From contig CM050446.2 of the NCBI GenBank assembly GCA_027563935.2, forward strand, positions 121,226,499 through 121,290,498: 64,000 bases of DNA, written 5' to 3'. The notes beneath the pieces were generated by a model. That model was given only the letters and a program-made list of their open reading frames with translations, ran no database searches and had not been told where the DNA came from. Below, piece by piece: positions 1-11,860 of this stretch (positions within the stretch are counted from its first letter, which is position 1; every line of letters begins with the position of its first letter). The translations under genes and the position numbers were made by a program. This DNA comes from Costus lasius. Taxonomy: Eukaryota; Streptophyta; Magnoliopsida; Zingiberales; Costaceae.

Positions 1-971
1 CCAACCCGATATCACGCGATCAGTCAACAGGTCCTAACAGGTAAACCAGGTGTAAGTTCTCATATTATGCTAATCTACTTATAAGAGTCAGTATTAGGTA
101 GTCATGTCCAGGTATAATCATTTAATCAGATTTGTCAGATATACAGGTCCAAGTTTATGTTTACGCATGCGTTTGTATACGTATAAAGGCGGGTACGGGT
201 ACTAACCGAGTTCGCAGCCTCGTGAGAATGAATAATCACCACCGGAAGTCGGGATACGCGAGAACCAACCACGCGCGCGTAACCGAGTCGTCAGCACGGA
301 AATCGATGTTCGCCGGAAAGTTCACCGGAGTCACTGTTCACCGCCGGAATAGTGTTTTCGGTGGCCGATCGAAGCTCTCCAGTAGTCAAATGAAAGCTGA
401 TGGCGAGGGGGTTTTGGTCGTACGATCGGCGTTGCAAACGGAGGTCGGGATCGCCGGAGATCTGGGAAAAGCCGGTCGGCGGTGGCGTTCGCAATCTCGC
501 CGGCGCCGGAGATGAAGACGCCGGAACTGGACTAGGAGGTGGCGGAAATGTCCGCCAACGGGGAAGGAAACTCGCCGGAGGTAGGAGAGAGGCTGCCGCA
601 CACGAGCTCACACTCTCGGAGCTCGAGTTCGTCATCCGGCTGAAGAAGCGAGCGGAGGAAGGAGCAACACTGGAATCACGCGTAGGGGTTAGGGCTTGAC
701 GTCGCCGGCACTGGACCTCGCCGGAGTGGTCGCCGGATGAGGGTGGAGGCGCACGGGAAGGGATGAAACCGAAGGAAGAAACGGCAGCTTCTTTCGTTCA
801 GTGAAGGAGACGTGGAGGTGGGGGAGGAAATAAGGAAGAAGACACGGCGATAGGGAGAGATGGGCTCAGGCACGTGTGCACAGTGCCGAGTCCCATCCAA
901 CGTAACCCATATTAATATATTTTATTATATTTTACTATTCCTATTTGCCCGTATTCGTCACGGGTGTAACA
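1..971 (-). repeat. 3' LTR of Ty3/gypsy element (truncated by window edge)
   Basis: Positions 1-971 match 6424-7394 nearly base for base at a constant offset of 6423, so this is the second LTR of the element. In element orientation (minus) it starts TGTTACACCCGTGACG at 971 and runs out of the window. The short purine-rich stretch at about 972-990 (read on minus) sits where a polypurine tract belongs. ORFs inside the LTR (132-515, 400-699) are GC-rich chance frames present in both copies. The two copies differ by scattered substitutions, so the insertion is not very recent. Confidence 0.85.
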
Positions 972-1067
972 TTATATCCACCTTCAAAAGAATTTGGTCC
1001 CCAAATTCAAAACAAATTCATTAATGGCACTTAAACAGAATTACAAAAGTAGTAATACGACAGTCAC

Positions 1068-2870
1068 TCATAAATAAAACACTTGTCTAACTCCATCTCT
1101 GGAAACAGATCCGGATGTCTTATTCATAAATTCGTCCTCGCGCTCCCAAGTAGCCACTCTCTCAGGGTGATGTTTCCATTGAGCTTTAATCAGGCTAATC
1201 ACCTTATTTCTCAATTTGTGCTCTTTACGCTCTAAGATCTCTATAGGCATCTCGGCATACGTGGCATCTTCTTGGACATGAACCGCACCATGGCTCAACA
1301 CATGAGATGGATCCGCGATGTACTTACGCAACATGGATACGTGGAACACCGGATGAATATAAGAGTACATCGGTGGAAGTGCTAAGCGGTATGCGACGGA
1401 TCCAACTCTCTCCAGTATCTCGAAAGGACCCATATATCTCGGGGCTAACTTACCAGCATACCCGACTCTAGTCGTACCCTTCTTCGGAGAAATCCATAGG
1501 AACACGTGGTCACCGACATCAAATTCAAGCGGCCGCCGTCTCTTGTCTGCGTAACTCTTTTGTCGGCTTTGGGCAACTAATAATCTCCGTCTAATAATCT
1601 GGACTCTCTCGGCATCAAGTGCTAACATAGCGGGTCCCAACACACGGCTTTCACCTGCTTCGTCCCATAGCACCGGAGATCTACACTTCCTATCGTACAA
1701 AGCCTCGAAAGGTGTCATCTGGATCGCCGAATGATAACTATTATTGTACGCAAATTCCACTAAATGAAGATGGCACTCCCAACCATCTGTGAAGTCTAAA
1801 GTGATGGCTCGAAGCATGTCCTCTAAGGTCTGTATGGTCCTCTCAGACTGTCCATCAGTCTGCGGGTGATAAGCCGTACTGAACCGCAGTTCAGTTCCCA
1901 AAGTCTTCTGTAAACTGCTCCAAAACCTAGACGTGAACCGTGGGTCTCTGTCAGAAATAATACTGATAGGAACCTCATGTAGCCGTACAATCTCCTGACA
2001 ATACAGCCTTACCAGCTTGTCCATGGAGTAATTCTTTCTGATAGGGGGGAAATTGGCAGACTTGGTCAAACGGTCAACGATTATCCAGATCGAGTCATGG
2101 CTTGTACGCGACCTAGGAAGATCCGTCACGAAGTCCATGGTAATATGTTCCCACTTCCACTCCGGAATAGGAATACTCTGTAAGAGCCCAGAAGGTTTCT
2201 TATGCTCAATTTTCACTTGTTGGCATACCAGACATCGCCTGACATACTCTGCCACATCTCTTTTCATGCCTTCCCACCAATAAGATTTTGAAAGGTCATT
2301 ATACATTTTCGTGGCACCAGAATGTACCGCGAATCTCGACTTGTGTGCTTCTGCCAGTAATTCTTCCTTAACTACCTCGGGTACACATAACCTATTCTAG
2401 CACCTTATTACTCCTTGATCATCCTGGGTAAATTCTTCTCTCTTGCCCTTTGCGATGATAGACTGCAGGTACCAATTATTTGGTTGCGCCTCAATAATCT
2501 TCTGCACCATAGGGGACTGTGCCATCATCACGGCCAAACAACCATGCTCAGTGGGACACACAATCTCAACACATAAATCTGCCATCTGTTGTGCTAATTC
2601 AGTCGGTGTTAATCGCAAGTGAACTAACACCCCTGCAGTCTTTCTACTTAGGGCGTCAGCGATAACATTGGCCTTACTCGGATGGTAATTAAGCGTACAG
2701 TCATAGTCTTTGTGAAATTTCACCCGTCTTCGCTGCCTTATATTTAATTCCTTCTGAGAAAAACAAGTACTTCAAGCTTTGGTGATCCGCGAAGATTTCG
2801 AATGTCACACATTCTTCATCTTGGGTAAACACTTCTCGTTTCATGACATCCATTGCTAACTTTCTACTAT
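1068..2870 (-). pseudogene. RNase H and integrase end of gypsy pol, disabled
   Basis: Read on minus, the first part (about 2850-2640) shows an RNase H end: [10 protein letters not shown], then after a one-base frameshift near 2750, [16 protein letters not shown]. Next come the H2C2 zinc finger of integrase (CLVCQQVKIEHKKPSGLL) and the catalytic core: the first D in WKWEHITMDFV, the second in SIISDRDPRF, and the E in QTDGQSERTIQTLEDMLR. A GPFEILERVG stretch with PVFHVSMLRKYI follows, typical of the C-terminal domain. A TAG at about 2396-2398 breaks the frame between the RNase H and integrase parts. With the frameshift and the missing reverse transcriptase, the polyprotein cannot be made. Confidence 0.88.
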
Positions 2871-2879
2871 TGCTATGGT

Positions 2880-4440
2880 AATTAATTTAATGCTTCGCAA
2901 GAATTATCTTAAAAGAGTCTTATTGATCTTCTTTGTCAAGCATATTCTACAAGAATTAGCATCACGCTGGTCTTTAACTACTACACGTATCCATCCAATA
3001 ACGTCGCTAAGAGAGTTACATTTTACCACCCTTATGAGAATAAGATTAGTTGGCACTCGACTTGTCTCGTAGCCTCGCACTAAGGCGTTTACATAGATGC
3101 AAGAAAAGACATCCCCACCGCTGGATGTATAGTAGAAACATCTTTAATAGGTAAAATACATGACATGTAGTAAAACTGACTAATACATAAAGTAATTGAT
3201 TCCCTTATCATGGCACAACTGGGGCTCACCCTAGGTTTTGTAACCCTACTCTCCCAGATTTTCTTCGTCACTGGAGCCTTCTGTTTCGGGTAATATGAAA
3301 AAATCACTAATCTCCTCATCAGATGAGGACGAGTTGATGGCTTGTTTCCATATAACCATGTTTGGTGTTTCACTAAATTTGTAGTAATAGTTCTCATTAG
3401 GATCTATATTGTAGGATTCCGGCCTTAAAGATATATGTTCCAGGTAGTGTGCTTCGTTGTATATATCAAGGGAGTGCCATTTTGGCTCTACCAAATCATG
3501 CGCGACGATCGTCTCAGTGTAGATAATGCAGACCTGTTTTCTTGGTTCAAATCGGGACATCCATTTACTAACACGTGGCATTTGGTTGTGTACTACCATT
3601 TCTATCTCAGGGTGAGTTATGCAAGCTTCTTTCAACTTCTTCGGGAAGAAGTCTGGGATAAAGGCTGGGCAGTTTCTCAGCAGAGACCATTCTCGAATCA
3701 TACCATAGTTCCATAACTCTCGAACGAAATGATAGTATCGAGGATTAAGTTTATAATATAAAATCCAAGCGGTTAAAAGACTTTTACCCTTTTCCTGGAA
3801 TATGTGTATTCCCCGTTTTGGAGTGAACGCCATCATTTGCTCTTGGAGGGAGACCATCTTTTGAAAAGTCCTTGATGTGCGAAGAACCTGATATCCATAC
3901 TAATCACTTCTGGTAGTGAGTTGAGGAATTTCTCTCTGAACGTCGAGGAGAGTATGATCTTTGCTTTGAACTTTTCATGCTCTTCCTCCTGTCTTTGTTC
4001 CTCAGCCCTTGAGCATTCTCCCTGAAGTAGGGTAGACATGGTCCTGATTGGTGGAGTCATCATTCCAAGGATGATTTCACCAATTTGCTGCAAGTTATGG
4101 AAAGGGTTGGCTATCTGGTCTCTTTTATAGCCTCATCAATGAGTTGTGTCTCAGCAAGATATTCATTTTATGGTGAACAGATCACATAGGATGCCAATCT
4201 TGACAGGGCGTCAGCCACAGTATTTTCCCTTCCGGTGATGTGCTCAAAGTTGATGTGAATGCCCGTCCCTATAACGAAGTCAATAAAGTGTATCCATCAC
4301 TTCCAAACACTATGCCTTGCAGATCCATTATTCGGAAATACGCACTTGTCAACATAGCTAGTTGTATTAACTCGCCTAGTCTTGTTAGCCTATGAGTTAT
4401 GGGCCCCACCAAAGCCAACAGTGACAATTGGTTTATTGTG
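2880..4440 (-). pseudogene. Endogenous pararetrovirus (Caulimoviridae-like) relic
   Basis: On the minus strand, about 4310-4190 encodes the tail of an RNase H domain (HITGRENTVADALSR), followed by broken frames (4093-3833) and a 203-residue open stretch (3857-3246). That stretch is rich in Trp and Tyr and has an acidic Ser/Glu-rich tail. It is distinct from the RNase H of the surrounding gypsy element (2640-2850), so two unrelated polymerase ends occur here. In plant pararetroviruses of the florendovirus type a second ORF follows the polymerase, which would fit the 203-residue frame. That assignment is from memory of genome layout, not alignment. Stops and frame changes throughout show it is a fossil. 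The capsid, movement and most of the polymerase region are absent. Confidence 0.5.
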
Positions 4441-4881
4441 CCCTAGTTTGTCCACAACTTAATTACAAGGTACCAAATCCAACATTCTATAACGAATTCC
4501 CCTTATGGAATCTTACTTAACTTTTTCAAGTAACTGTTTGCTTCCCAAATTTGTTTATAACTTAATGTCCAAAATATTGATGCTAAAATTATGTGAATCG
4601 TAAGAAAATAGTAGTGTGTTCTCTTGCGAAAACTACAAGCTCTAAGGAGACCCATTAAGATGATATATAATGAGATTGTTTCTCATCTAAGGGGGTTCAT
4701 CCGATTACATCTTTCCTTAATTCTATCATTGTTCTTATAGGAACTTTCATTCGATAGGAATTTATACGTTCGCACGTCCAACACGTAGATTGTCACGACC
4801 CAGAGAGGACACCCAGGTGGGCCAAGCCTAGAGAATCCACCCTCGAGATGCGACAAATCAAACTTACTGGACACGCCAGCC

Positions 4882-5172
4882 TTAAAACCACATGACAGTA
4901 AAGCAGGACGTTAACTCCAACGCTGCAGTCGAGGGAGTTTCACGCGCTCTACGCCGTGGAGGTTCTTGGACCGGAGGTTCTGGTGCATGGTGTCTACTTC
5001 CCACTTCATTAACATTGTCATCATAAGGAACACGCGGAGCGGCTACCGATGGTTCTTCCCTTCGTTCATTTCCAGAACTAGAATCCCTCCGCATCAAACT
5101 GAGTGGTGCACTCAATGCCCCACAGGCTAATCCAGCCATTCAACCGAATCGAGATCTTTTCTTGGGTGTCAT
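4882..5172 (-). pseudogene. gag 5' fragment of the gypsy element
   Basis: A start at 5172 follows the 5' LTR and primer site and reads MTPKKRSRFG, then meets an in-frame TGA at about 5140. The frame continues as an 85-residue open stretch to 4882, rich in Pro, Arg, Glu and Ser, like the low-complexity N-terminus of gypsy Gag proteins. No capsid core or zinc knuckle follows, because the sequence changes character near 4880. Identity rests mainly on position. Confidence 0.5.
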
Positions 5173-5316
5173 TTCCTGTAACGTTCCAACAACGGCAAGG
5201 GTCACGTTAATTAAAATCATAGATTAGTATGATCAAATACGATTAACACTAACGTGAGCTTAAATCCTAAAGTTTGATTCTAAGTCCTTATGTCCTATGT
5301 AAGATCCTGAACCTAT

Positions 5317-5328
5317 CCTCTGATATCA
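5317..5328 (-). other. Primer binding site of the gypsy element
   Basis: On the minus strand this reads TGATATCAGAGG, two changes from TGGTATCAGAGC, the complement of initiator tRNA-Met used by many plant LTR elements. It lies 4 bases from the inner end of the 5' LTR, which sets both the LTR boundary and the element orientation. Confidence 0.7.
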
Positions 5329-5332
5329 TAAT

Positions 5333-7394
5333 TGTTACGCCCCAAAATCCACCCGGAACCCGCGCCGGGAATCCCGGACCTCGGGACGCACAACACTGTA
5401 CCTGTCGAATCAATCCTGACCACTGAAAGGTACAGACTGAATAAAATAACATAACAAGGGCCAGCTTGACCCCGAATATCCATAACACAACACCAACAGA
5501 TAAGAAATATAGACCGGCGCAGCGGTCAACAGAAATAACAACAACAAGACCGGCGCAGCGGTCGTCAAACCAACAGATAACATGACCGGCGCAGCGGTCA
5601 ACAGAGTCCAACAACATAATATAATATAACAACAGACCAAAATGCATCACAACCCACCCAGACTGGTGGTCAAACTACTAACTATCTACTCTTCTCCAGG
5701 TGGAGCCGCGCCTGAACCTGGAGGCAAACCAAAGGGGGGTTAGCCGGAGGCTAAGTAGGGATATTACAATGTATATGGTGCATGATCAGAAACAAGGAAT
5801 TACCAGAATATAACCAAGACTCTATATGATCATATAGAGTATAATCAAATCTCAATATACGTATCAATATATATGTCCTCATACACAGATAAAAACTGGG
5901 AGCTGGTACAGCAGTGGTCCACGACCCGCAACTCTATAAAATAGAGTGGTCCCTACTAATGGCTCCCCGAAGAGTAGAGACGACTGTCCGTCGACAGCCC
6001 GCTAGTGTAGCGTCCTACACTCAGTACAACCCCTTATTGGGCTGATAACAGACCTCAAGCCCATAACATCAGACTCTCTCGGTCAGAGACGATCATACAG
6101 CGTCTCGACAGAAATCTCACAGGCAGTATCTGAGGTATACTGACATGTCTATCGCTGGACAGTCAATCCTCAATGTACATATACAGAACTCATACCACCT
6201 ACCAACTACCAATAAACATGCAAGAACAAAATACTCATACTGTGTTTCATGCAACAGGTTATGTCAACAGGGATGTACTCAGAGCAGAACAGGAGTTAGA
6301 ACAGTAATCAATAGTGATAATCAGCAATAAGGGAGGTGCCGCTAACTAGACATGCGGTTGGCACCGTAATAAAGAATGGAGGTAGAATCCCTACCTCAGA
6401 TGCAGGCGTACAGTAAAACAGAACCAACCCGATATCACGCGATCAGTCAACACGTCCTAACAGGTAAATCAGGTGTAAGTTCTCATATTATGCTAATCTA
6501 CGTATAAGAGTCAGTATTAGGTAGTCATGTCTAGGTATAATCATTTAATCAGGTTTGTCAGATATACAGGTCCAAGTTTATGTTTACGCATGCGTTTGTA
6601 TACGTATAAAGGCGGGTACGGGTACTAACCGAGTTCGCAGCCTCGTGCGAACGAATAATCACCACCGGAAGTCGGGATACGCGAGAACCAACCACGCGCG
6701 CGTAACCGAGTCATTAGCACGGAAATCGATGTTCGCCGAAAAATTCACCGGAGTCACTGTTCACCGCCTGAACAGTGTTTCCGGTGGCCGATCGAAGCTC
6801 TCCGGTAGTCAAATGAAAGCTGATGGCGAGGGGGTTATGGTCGTACGGTCGGTGTTGCATACGGAGGTCGGGATCGCCGGAGATCTGGGAAAAGCCGGTC
6901 GGCGGCGGCGTTCGCAATCTCGCCGGCGCTAGAGACGAAGACGCCGGAACTGGACTAGGAGGTGGCGGAAATGTCCGCCAACGGGGAAGGAAACTCGCCG
7001 GAGGTAGGAGAGAGGCTGCCGCACACGAGCTCACACTCACGGAGCTCGAGTTCGTCGTCCGGCTGAAGAAGCGAGCGGAGGAAGGAGCAACACCGGAATC
7101 ACGCATAGGGGTTAGGGCTTGACGTCGCCGGCACTGGACCTCGCCAGAGTGGTCACCGGATGAGGGTGGAGGCGCACGGGAAGGGATGAAACCGAAGGAA
7201 GAAACGGCAGCTTCTTTCGTTTGGTGAAGGAGACGTGAAGGCGGGGGAGGAAATAAGGAAGAAGACACGGCGATAGGGAGAGATAGGCTCAGGCACGCGT
7301 GCACAGTGCCGAGTCTCATCCAACGTAACCCATATTAATATATTTTATTATATTTTACTATTCCTATTTGCCCGTATTCGTCACGGGTGTAACA
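5333..7394 (-). repeat. 5' LTR of Ty3/gypsy element (complete, ~2.06 kb)
   Basis: On the plus strand it runs from TGTTACGCCCC (5333) to GGGTGTAACA (7394), so the ends form the inverted TGTTAC/GTAACA pair expected of an LTR. Its right 971 bases are repeated at 1-971. A primer-binding-like sequence lies immediately inside the element at 5317-5328. A 16-bp dyad motif GACCGGCGCAGCGGTC occurs three times near the inner end (5512, 5548, 5584). The other flank is outside the window, so no target duplication can be checked. Confidence 0.85.
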
Positions 7395-9745
7395 ACAACT
7401 ATTAAAAAAATGATGAGAGCTAAAAGCTCAAAGAAAGGGTTATTTTCTAGAAGATTCAACTTGATTACATCCTTATTTTATTTTATGTATTATGTCCTTT
7501 ATATGAAGCAACACTAAAATAATCATATTCCTCAATATATTTCAGATGAAGAGTGTAAAAAATCATATCTATTTCCTTGATAAGACCACTTAATCAATTA
7601 CTTGGATTGACATATCACTTCACTAATTATTTAGATCATTTTATAAATCTCTTAGCTACTTAACCTAAATTAGTTACCTCCATAATCAGTGAGTCAATAT
7701 CATTCAGTCACTTAGATCGCTCAACAAGTAACACTCCCAAATGAATTGTCGGCAGTGATTGTGATGCAAAAGATATCATATAATTCAAACTAAAGGTTGG
7801 CTAGTTGAGAGTAGAAGTATATAAACTAGACATATAAAAATGATCAATTAGATGTAATCATGTTGACTCTTTGTGAGAATAGAAAGAGGTGCTAAGGAAG
7901 ATGATCATAGCTTAAAAGTGTAGACAATGATGAGGAGGGAATGGATGGTTAGTGAAATTATGTTATGCTTAAAGGTAGCAAATGTGAAACTCAAAAAGGT
8001 CATACAAGGGAGTGATAGTTGCACAAACAGGTGGTAGACAACATTAACTGCCAATGAACAATGGAAGAGCGAAAAGTGTGTGATGGTGGCAGGAGTAGAG
8101 ACTTACCTTCAAGCCTAAGGGAGGCTAGGGATGCCCTCTAGCGACAGGGGAGAGAAGAAGTGACTTGAAGTACACTTCAAAAGAGACAAGAGAAATGAGC
8201 TCATCACAAGATTAGGAACTTAAGTTACTATTTGTCACTACTTATACATCTGAAGGAATTGTTTACATGGCCGCCGACTGGCACCACTATTAAATGAGGC
8301 GATTATGTGGTGGTTACTCTAATCTATTACTCTTACTATAAATTATATGGTAATAATTTTTTCTTCCACCCAAACCTTGTAAAATGCCCTATTTACTACC
8401 TACTTGTTTATTGACTATTGCTAAACCCATACAACTTAATCCTCCCACTAATTTATTACTGAAGAGTAAAAATATGCACCTATACGACTTGTAATAATAG
8501 CTCAGAAATAATTAGCCACATTTCGAACTATCTACTACTAAATGAAAGTGCCGGACGTAATTCCTAGTCCTATAACCTTAACAATCTGCTGTATTTTTCA
8601 CCCGGTTCCTTTGTCAGCCTCAAAACATCCTAGAAAATAAACAAAGTTAAATCTTTAATTAATTTGAATAAATGAACTGTTTTCATGTATTCTGAGATCT
8701 GCATAATAATTCCTGAGGTTGGTCTCGGAAATCAGTAGCTATAAGCGGTTTCGGAGCAAGAGTAAGTAATGTCTTTGCAAGCATAAAAAAGATCCTGTCC
8801 TTGGTGAGAAGAACTGTGAAGTTTGTTTTCAGTTCGTGATATCTACCACTAAGCTAGTGAAACAAAAGGTTGCACAATGACTCGACAACTACTAAAGAAG
8901 TGTTTACAATGATTTATGGCAAGCTATAGGCAACATCAAAGTTTAAAATACCAGTCTGAGTGCATTGGTATTAGCTCCAAGTGCTTCACGTTGGGCACAG
9001 CCTATCTCTCTATATACTCAATACACATTTATTCTATGTGTCAGCATCGTCCAGTATGGACAAGAATTTTTTTTTAAAAAAAGTATGGACAAGATAGAAA
9101 ATAAGGAACAACACATAAAATCCATGATTTTCAATAACAAGATCTTCCGGTAGTCATTTACTGAAGTCAAATGTTCTAAAAAAATAAAAATCTTTGAACC
9201 AAAATTTTCATCACAGCTAGAAAAGAGTCTAGAGGCAACCAAGGCATTGCCTTAATGTCAGTTTGATAATTTGCAGAATCCAGGCAGTAATTCAGTAAAA
9301 GAAGTATACAATTATGGTAACACACGATTGGCATTACATCATTTGGCACATTATCCGTCCAAGAAAATGAAACCACAAAATACAATTCACAGAAGGTGAA
9401 GCCTTATCTTTATTTTACCTTGCTTCAGAGACACTGCCAAAATCTTCTTTTATGAAGAAGGGAAAAAGAAGTCCAGTTTATGTTTAGTCGATCAGAAGAT
9501 TTTGTTGCCTCAAAATGTTAACCTATCATCCTCCACGTGTTATCATTACCTTCAAAGTAAATTTAGAAGGTTGATGAAACCATAAACCGCAAACTCTGGT
9601 GTCATATAGGCTGTGAACTTCTATAGGGTATTCACTATTGAGGGAAGTTATGTACTCCACAGAAGGAAAAATTAGTATTCCTATGCAACTCTAACAAGCC
9701 AATATCTTTCCCCCTTGCACAAAATGCAAATACAGGCATCATGAA
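7395..9745. other. Intergenic, no gene seen; 3' flank of F-box gene at right
   Basis: AT-rich DNA without a convincing coding frame or structural repeat. The part from about 9400 to 9745 lies just 3' of the F-box gene stop on the minus strand and probably includes its 3' untranslated region. Confidence 0.5.
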
Positions 9746-11059
9746 TCAACAGCCCATCACGGCGCAATTATAAACAAAGTTTCCTGATTGCTTCCTAGCC
9801 ATCAAGTTCCATTCAGGTGGCTTTTCATTTGGAATCCAAGAATTGAGCTCAATCACTCCTCTGTGTGACTCTCTTGGTCCAGAGATCACAATCAGTCGTT
9901 CACCGCAAGCACGAAATGCAAGTCCCCAACCATTCATAGAAGCAGACATTGCAGGTAACTGTCCAAGTGTTACCCATTTATTACTCTCCTTGATATACTT
10001 CCTCACCTTGTTATCAGCATGATGAGCAGCATAAAGCTCATTATTCACCACAGCGACCAGTGGAGGTGGACCACTAGCGCCATTAAGACCATCAGACATA
10101 CCAGCAATCACCTTCCAAGAACGTCTCTTGAAGTCATATACTTCCCCACATGTCAGCACCTTCTTGTCTCTACCGATGCCGCCGATGACATAGAACTTCC
10201 CATCCATGAAAGCCCCCGAACACATGCTCCGTGCTCTAGTCATACTTGGCAAGGTCTCCCAAGTCTGTGCCTCAGAATTGTAAAGCTCCACAGAGTCAAG
10301 TGTATTGCCTTCAGCATTGGTGCCACCAGCAACGATAGCCTCCTCACCGAGGCTAGCAGATGCAAACAAGCACCTAGGAGAATTCATTACTACTCCCCTG
10401 GACCAAGAGTTGGTCAAAACACTGTATCTCATTACAATGAGGGAATCAAGTTCCTTTCCAAAAACAAGGAGATCAGTTCCAACAGCAAGGGATTCCTTGT
10501 CCGAGCACATGAAGCTTCCAGTAGGAGGCATCCTTGGAACAGGAATCCAGAACTCACTATAGGGATCGTAGGCCTCCCATTCAGTGAGGCTGCAGGAGAA
10601 ATAGATCCAATGCTCAGTGATATGCTCCTGGCGGCGCAGCCGATAGAGCTCCCCACTTCGGATCAGCGCGCGGAAAGAAGAGTTGATGGATGCCACATTA
10701 GCATAATAAGACCTGGAGAGGTGAAGGAGGCAGCTCACTGTCAGATCCTTTCCCAGCGGATTGATGAAGGCGCTTGAATCATTGCATCGCACATCATTAT
10801 CATGATGATCAATGTTGCCAGGGGTGTGTTGCACATCTTGGATATCAGGGGTATTAGGATGCTGAGGCAAGTTCTTCCGTCTATTCTCATCTTTTCCTCC
10901 TCCAACTCCATCCGTGTCTTTCAATTTTTCTTCCAATCTGCGTTTCTTGTTTGAATCGGGGAAACTAAAATTTCCATAGTCCCAATTGGAATCTTGCTCA
11001 GAAGAATTATCTAACACAATCGAGATAAGGTCTGAGTTGTCTTCCAACATATCTTCCAA
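9746..11059 (-). CDS. F-box/kelch-repeat protein, SKIP11-like
   Basis: A single uninterrupted coding exon of 437 residues. Residues 1-90 are acidic and low in complexity with a KKRR cluster. An F-box-like segment lies at about 95-145 (LGKDLTVSCLLHLSRSYYANV...FRALIRSGELYRLRR). Kelch repeats follow from about 185 to 400, with the GG turns seen in AIVAGGTNAEGN and FYVIGGIGRDKK and paired Tyr/Trp positions (VELYNSEAQTWETLP, VYDFKRRSWKVIAGM). The family acts as the substrate-binding subunit of SCF ubiquitin ligases through SKP1. Length and single-exon layout fit the SKIP11/At1g74510 group. The start is the first Met of the frame. The 5' flank to about 11840 looks like leader, probably with an intron. 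The target protein cannot be inferred. Confidence 0.9.
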   Translation of the reverse strand: MEDMLEDNSDLISIVLDNSSEQDSNWDYGNFSFPDSNKKRRLEEKLKDTDGVGGGKDENRRKNLPQHPNTPDIQDVQHTPGNIDHHDNDVRCNDSSAFINPLGKDLTVSCLLHLSRSYYANVASINSSFRALIRSGELYRLRRQEHITEHWIYFSCSLTEWEAYDPYSEFWIPVPRMPPTGSFMCSDKESLAVGTDLLVFGKELDSLIVMRYSVLTNSWSRGVVMNSPRCLFASASLGEEAIVAGGTNAEGNTLDSVELYNSEAQTWETLPSMTRARSMCSGAFMDGKFYVIGGIGRDKKVLTCGEVYDFKRRSWKVIAGMSDGLNGASGPPPLVAVVNNELYAAHHADNKVRKYIKESNKWVTLGQLPAMSASMNGWGLAFRACGERLIVISGPRESHRGVIELNSWIPNEKPPEWNLMARKQSGNFVYNCAVMGC

Positions 11060-11860
11060 TAGAAGATTTACAAATGATATATTCGGAACCTCAGATTAGA
11101 CTATTAACGGGATTATTCTTTCAAAGATTAGAAGAAAAACAATAACTCAATGCAAGAGTTCTGGCGACACGAGATCTAGCGTCATCGGCAATATCTGCGC
11201 AATTTCCAGATCATTTTTTCTTTTCAGAATTGAACGAATTGTATCAAATTTTATTCGTCAGCGTCCTGCGATACGTTCCGCAACCGGAAGCGCTGAATCA
11301 TCGATCTGGAATGATAAAAGGGGCAGCGTTCTCATCGATTCAAATTGATCTCATCAAATGCTCAGTAGTCAAAACGACGAACCAAAAGGAACGGGACAAT
11401 CAAACACAGCATTAGCAAAACAAACAAGCAATGCCAAATTTTACCAACACGGAAAGAAATCAACCAAAAAGATCCAAACATCACTCACAAACTCTCTTCC
11501 ACTTCCTCAGATTCGACCCCAGACAGACAAACAACAAAAAGGAGGCAAGGAAAAAGGATATGCCACAGATCAACATAAACCACAAATTTCTCCAACCTTA
11601 AAAGACATCGCTTTTACATATTACAAGATCAAATCAAAAGCCTGAGATCTCAAAAACAAGAAGAGATGGAGACTCACGATTGGCTGCTCAGAAAGTGAGC
11701 AAAGGAGGCCTCTTTCGAGATCAACTCGTCTCTTTCTACCTGGCAGAACCCCCACTCCGTCAACTACGACCTTCCGAAGCCACCGCAAGCTTTCGGCTGA
11801 CCCCTCTCTGTCTCTCTCTACGATCTTTAACACCATTTGATCTAGTGACCTATTTATTTG
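11060..11860 (-). promoter_or_regulatory. Probable 5' leader/promoter of the F-box/kelch gene
   Basis: This stretch lies directly upstream of the F-box gene and has no coding frame of its own that I can support. On the minus strand the part near 11660-11760 has pyrimidine- and Gly/Arg-codon-rich sequence followed by a possible splice donor, consistent with a leader exon and an intron in the 5' untranslated region. Transcript ends are not visible in sequence. Confidence 0.4.

Larger units (their letters stand above)
1..7394 (-). mobile_element. Degenerate Ty3/gypsy LTR retrotransposon with internal replacement
   Basis: Two matching LTRs (1-971 partial; 5333-7394) flank about 4.4 kb of interior. 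The interior keeps a gag start next to the 5' LTR and the RNase H and integrase end next to the 3' LTR. Most of gag, protease and reverse transcriptase is missing. The gap between (about 2870-4880) holds a pararetrovirus relic and unassigned DNA, including a sequence starting TGTCACGACC near 4793 that may be another LTR fragment. The integrase chromodomain-like tail and LTR style suggest a chromovirus-type element, but the lineage cannot be settled by eye. Confidence 0.8.

Noticed and set aside
132..900. Several GC-rich frames in the left LTR
   Set aside because: The same frames recur at 6555-7319 in the other LTR; they are part of the retrotransposon repeat, with no domain.
10019..10777. 252-residue plus frame
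   Set aside because: Lies antisense within the F-box/kelch coding exon; no domain and biased by the opposite strand's codons.
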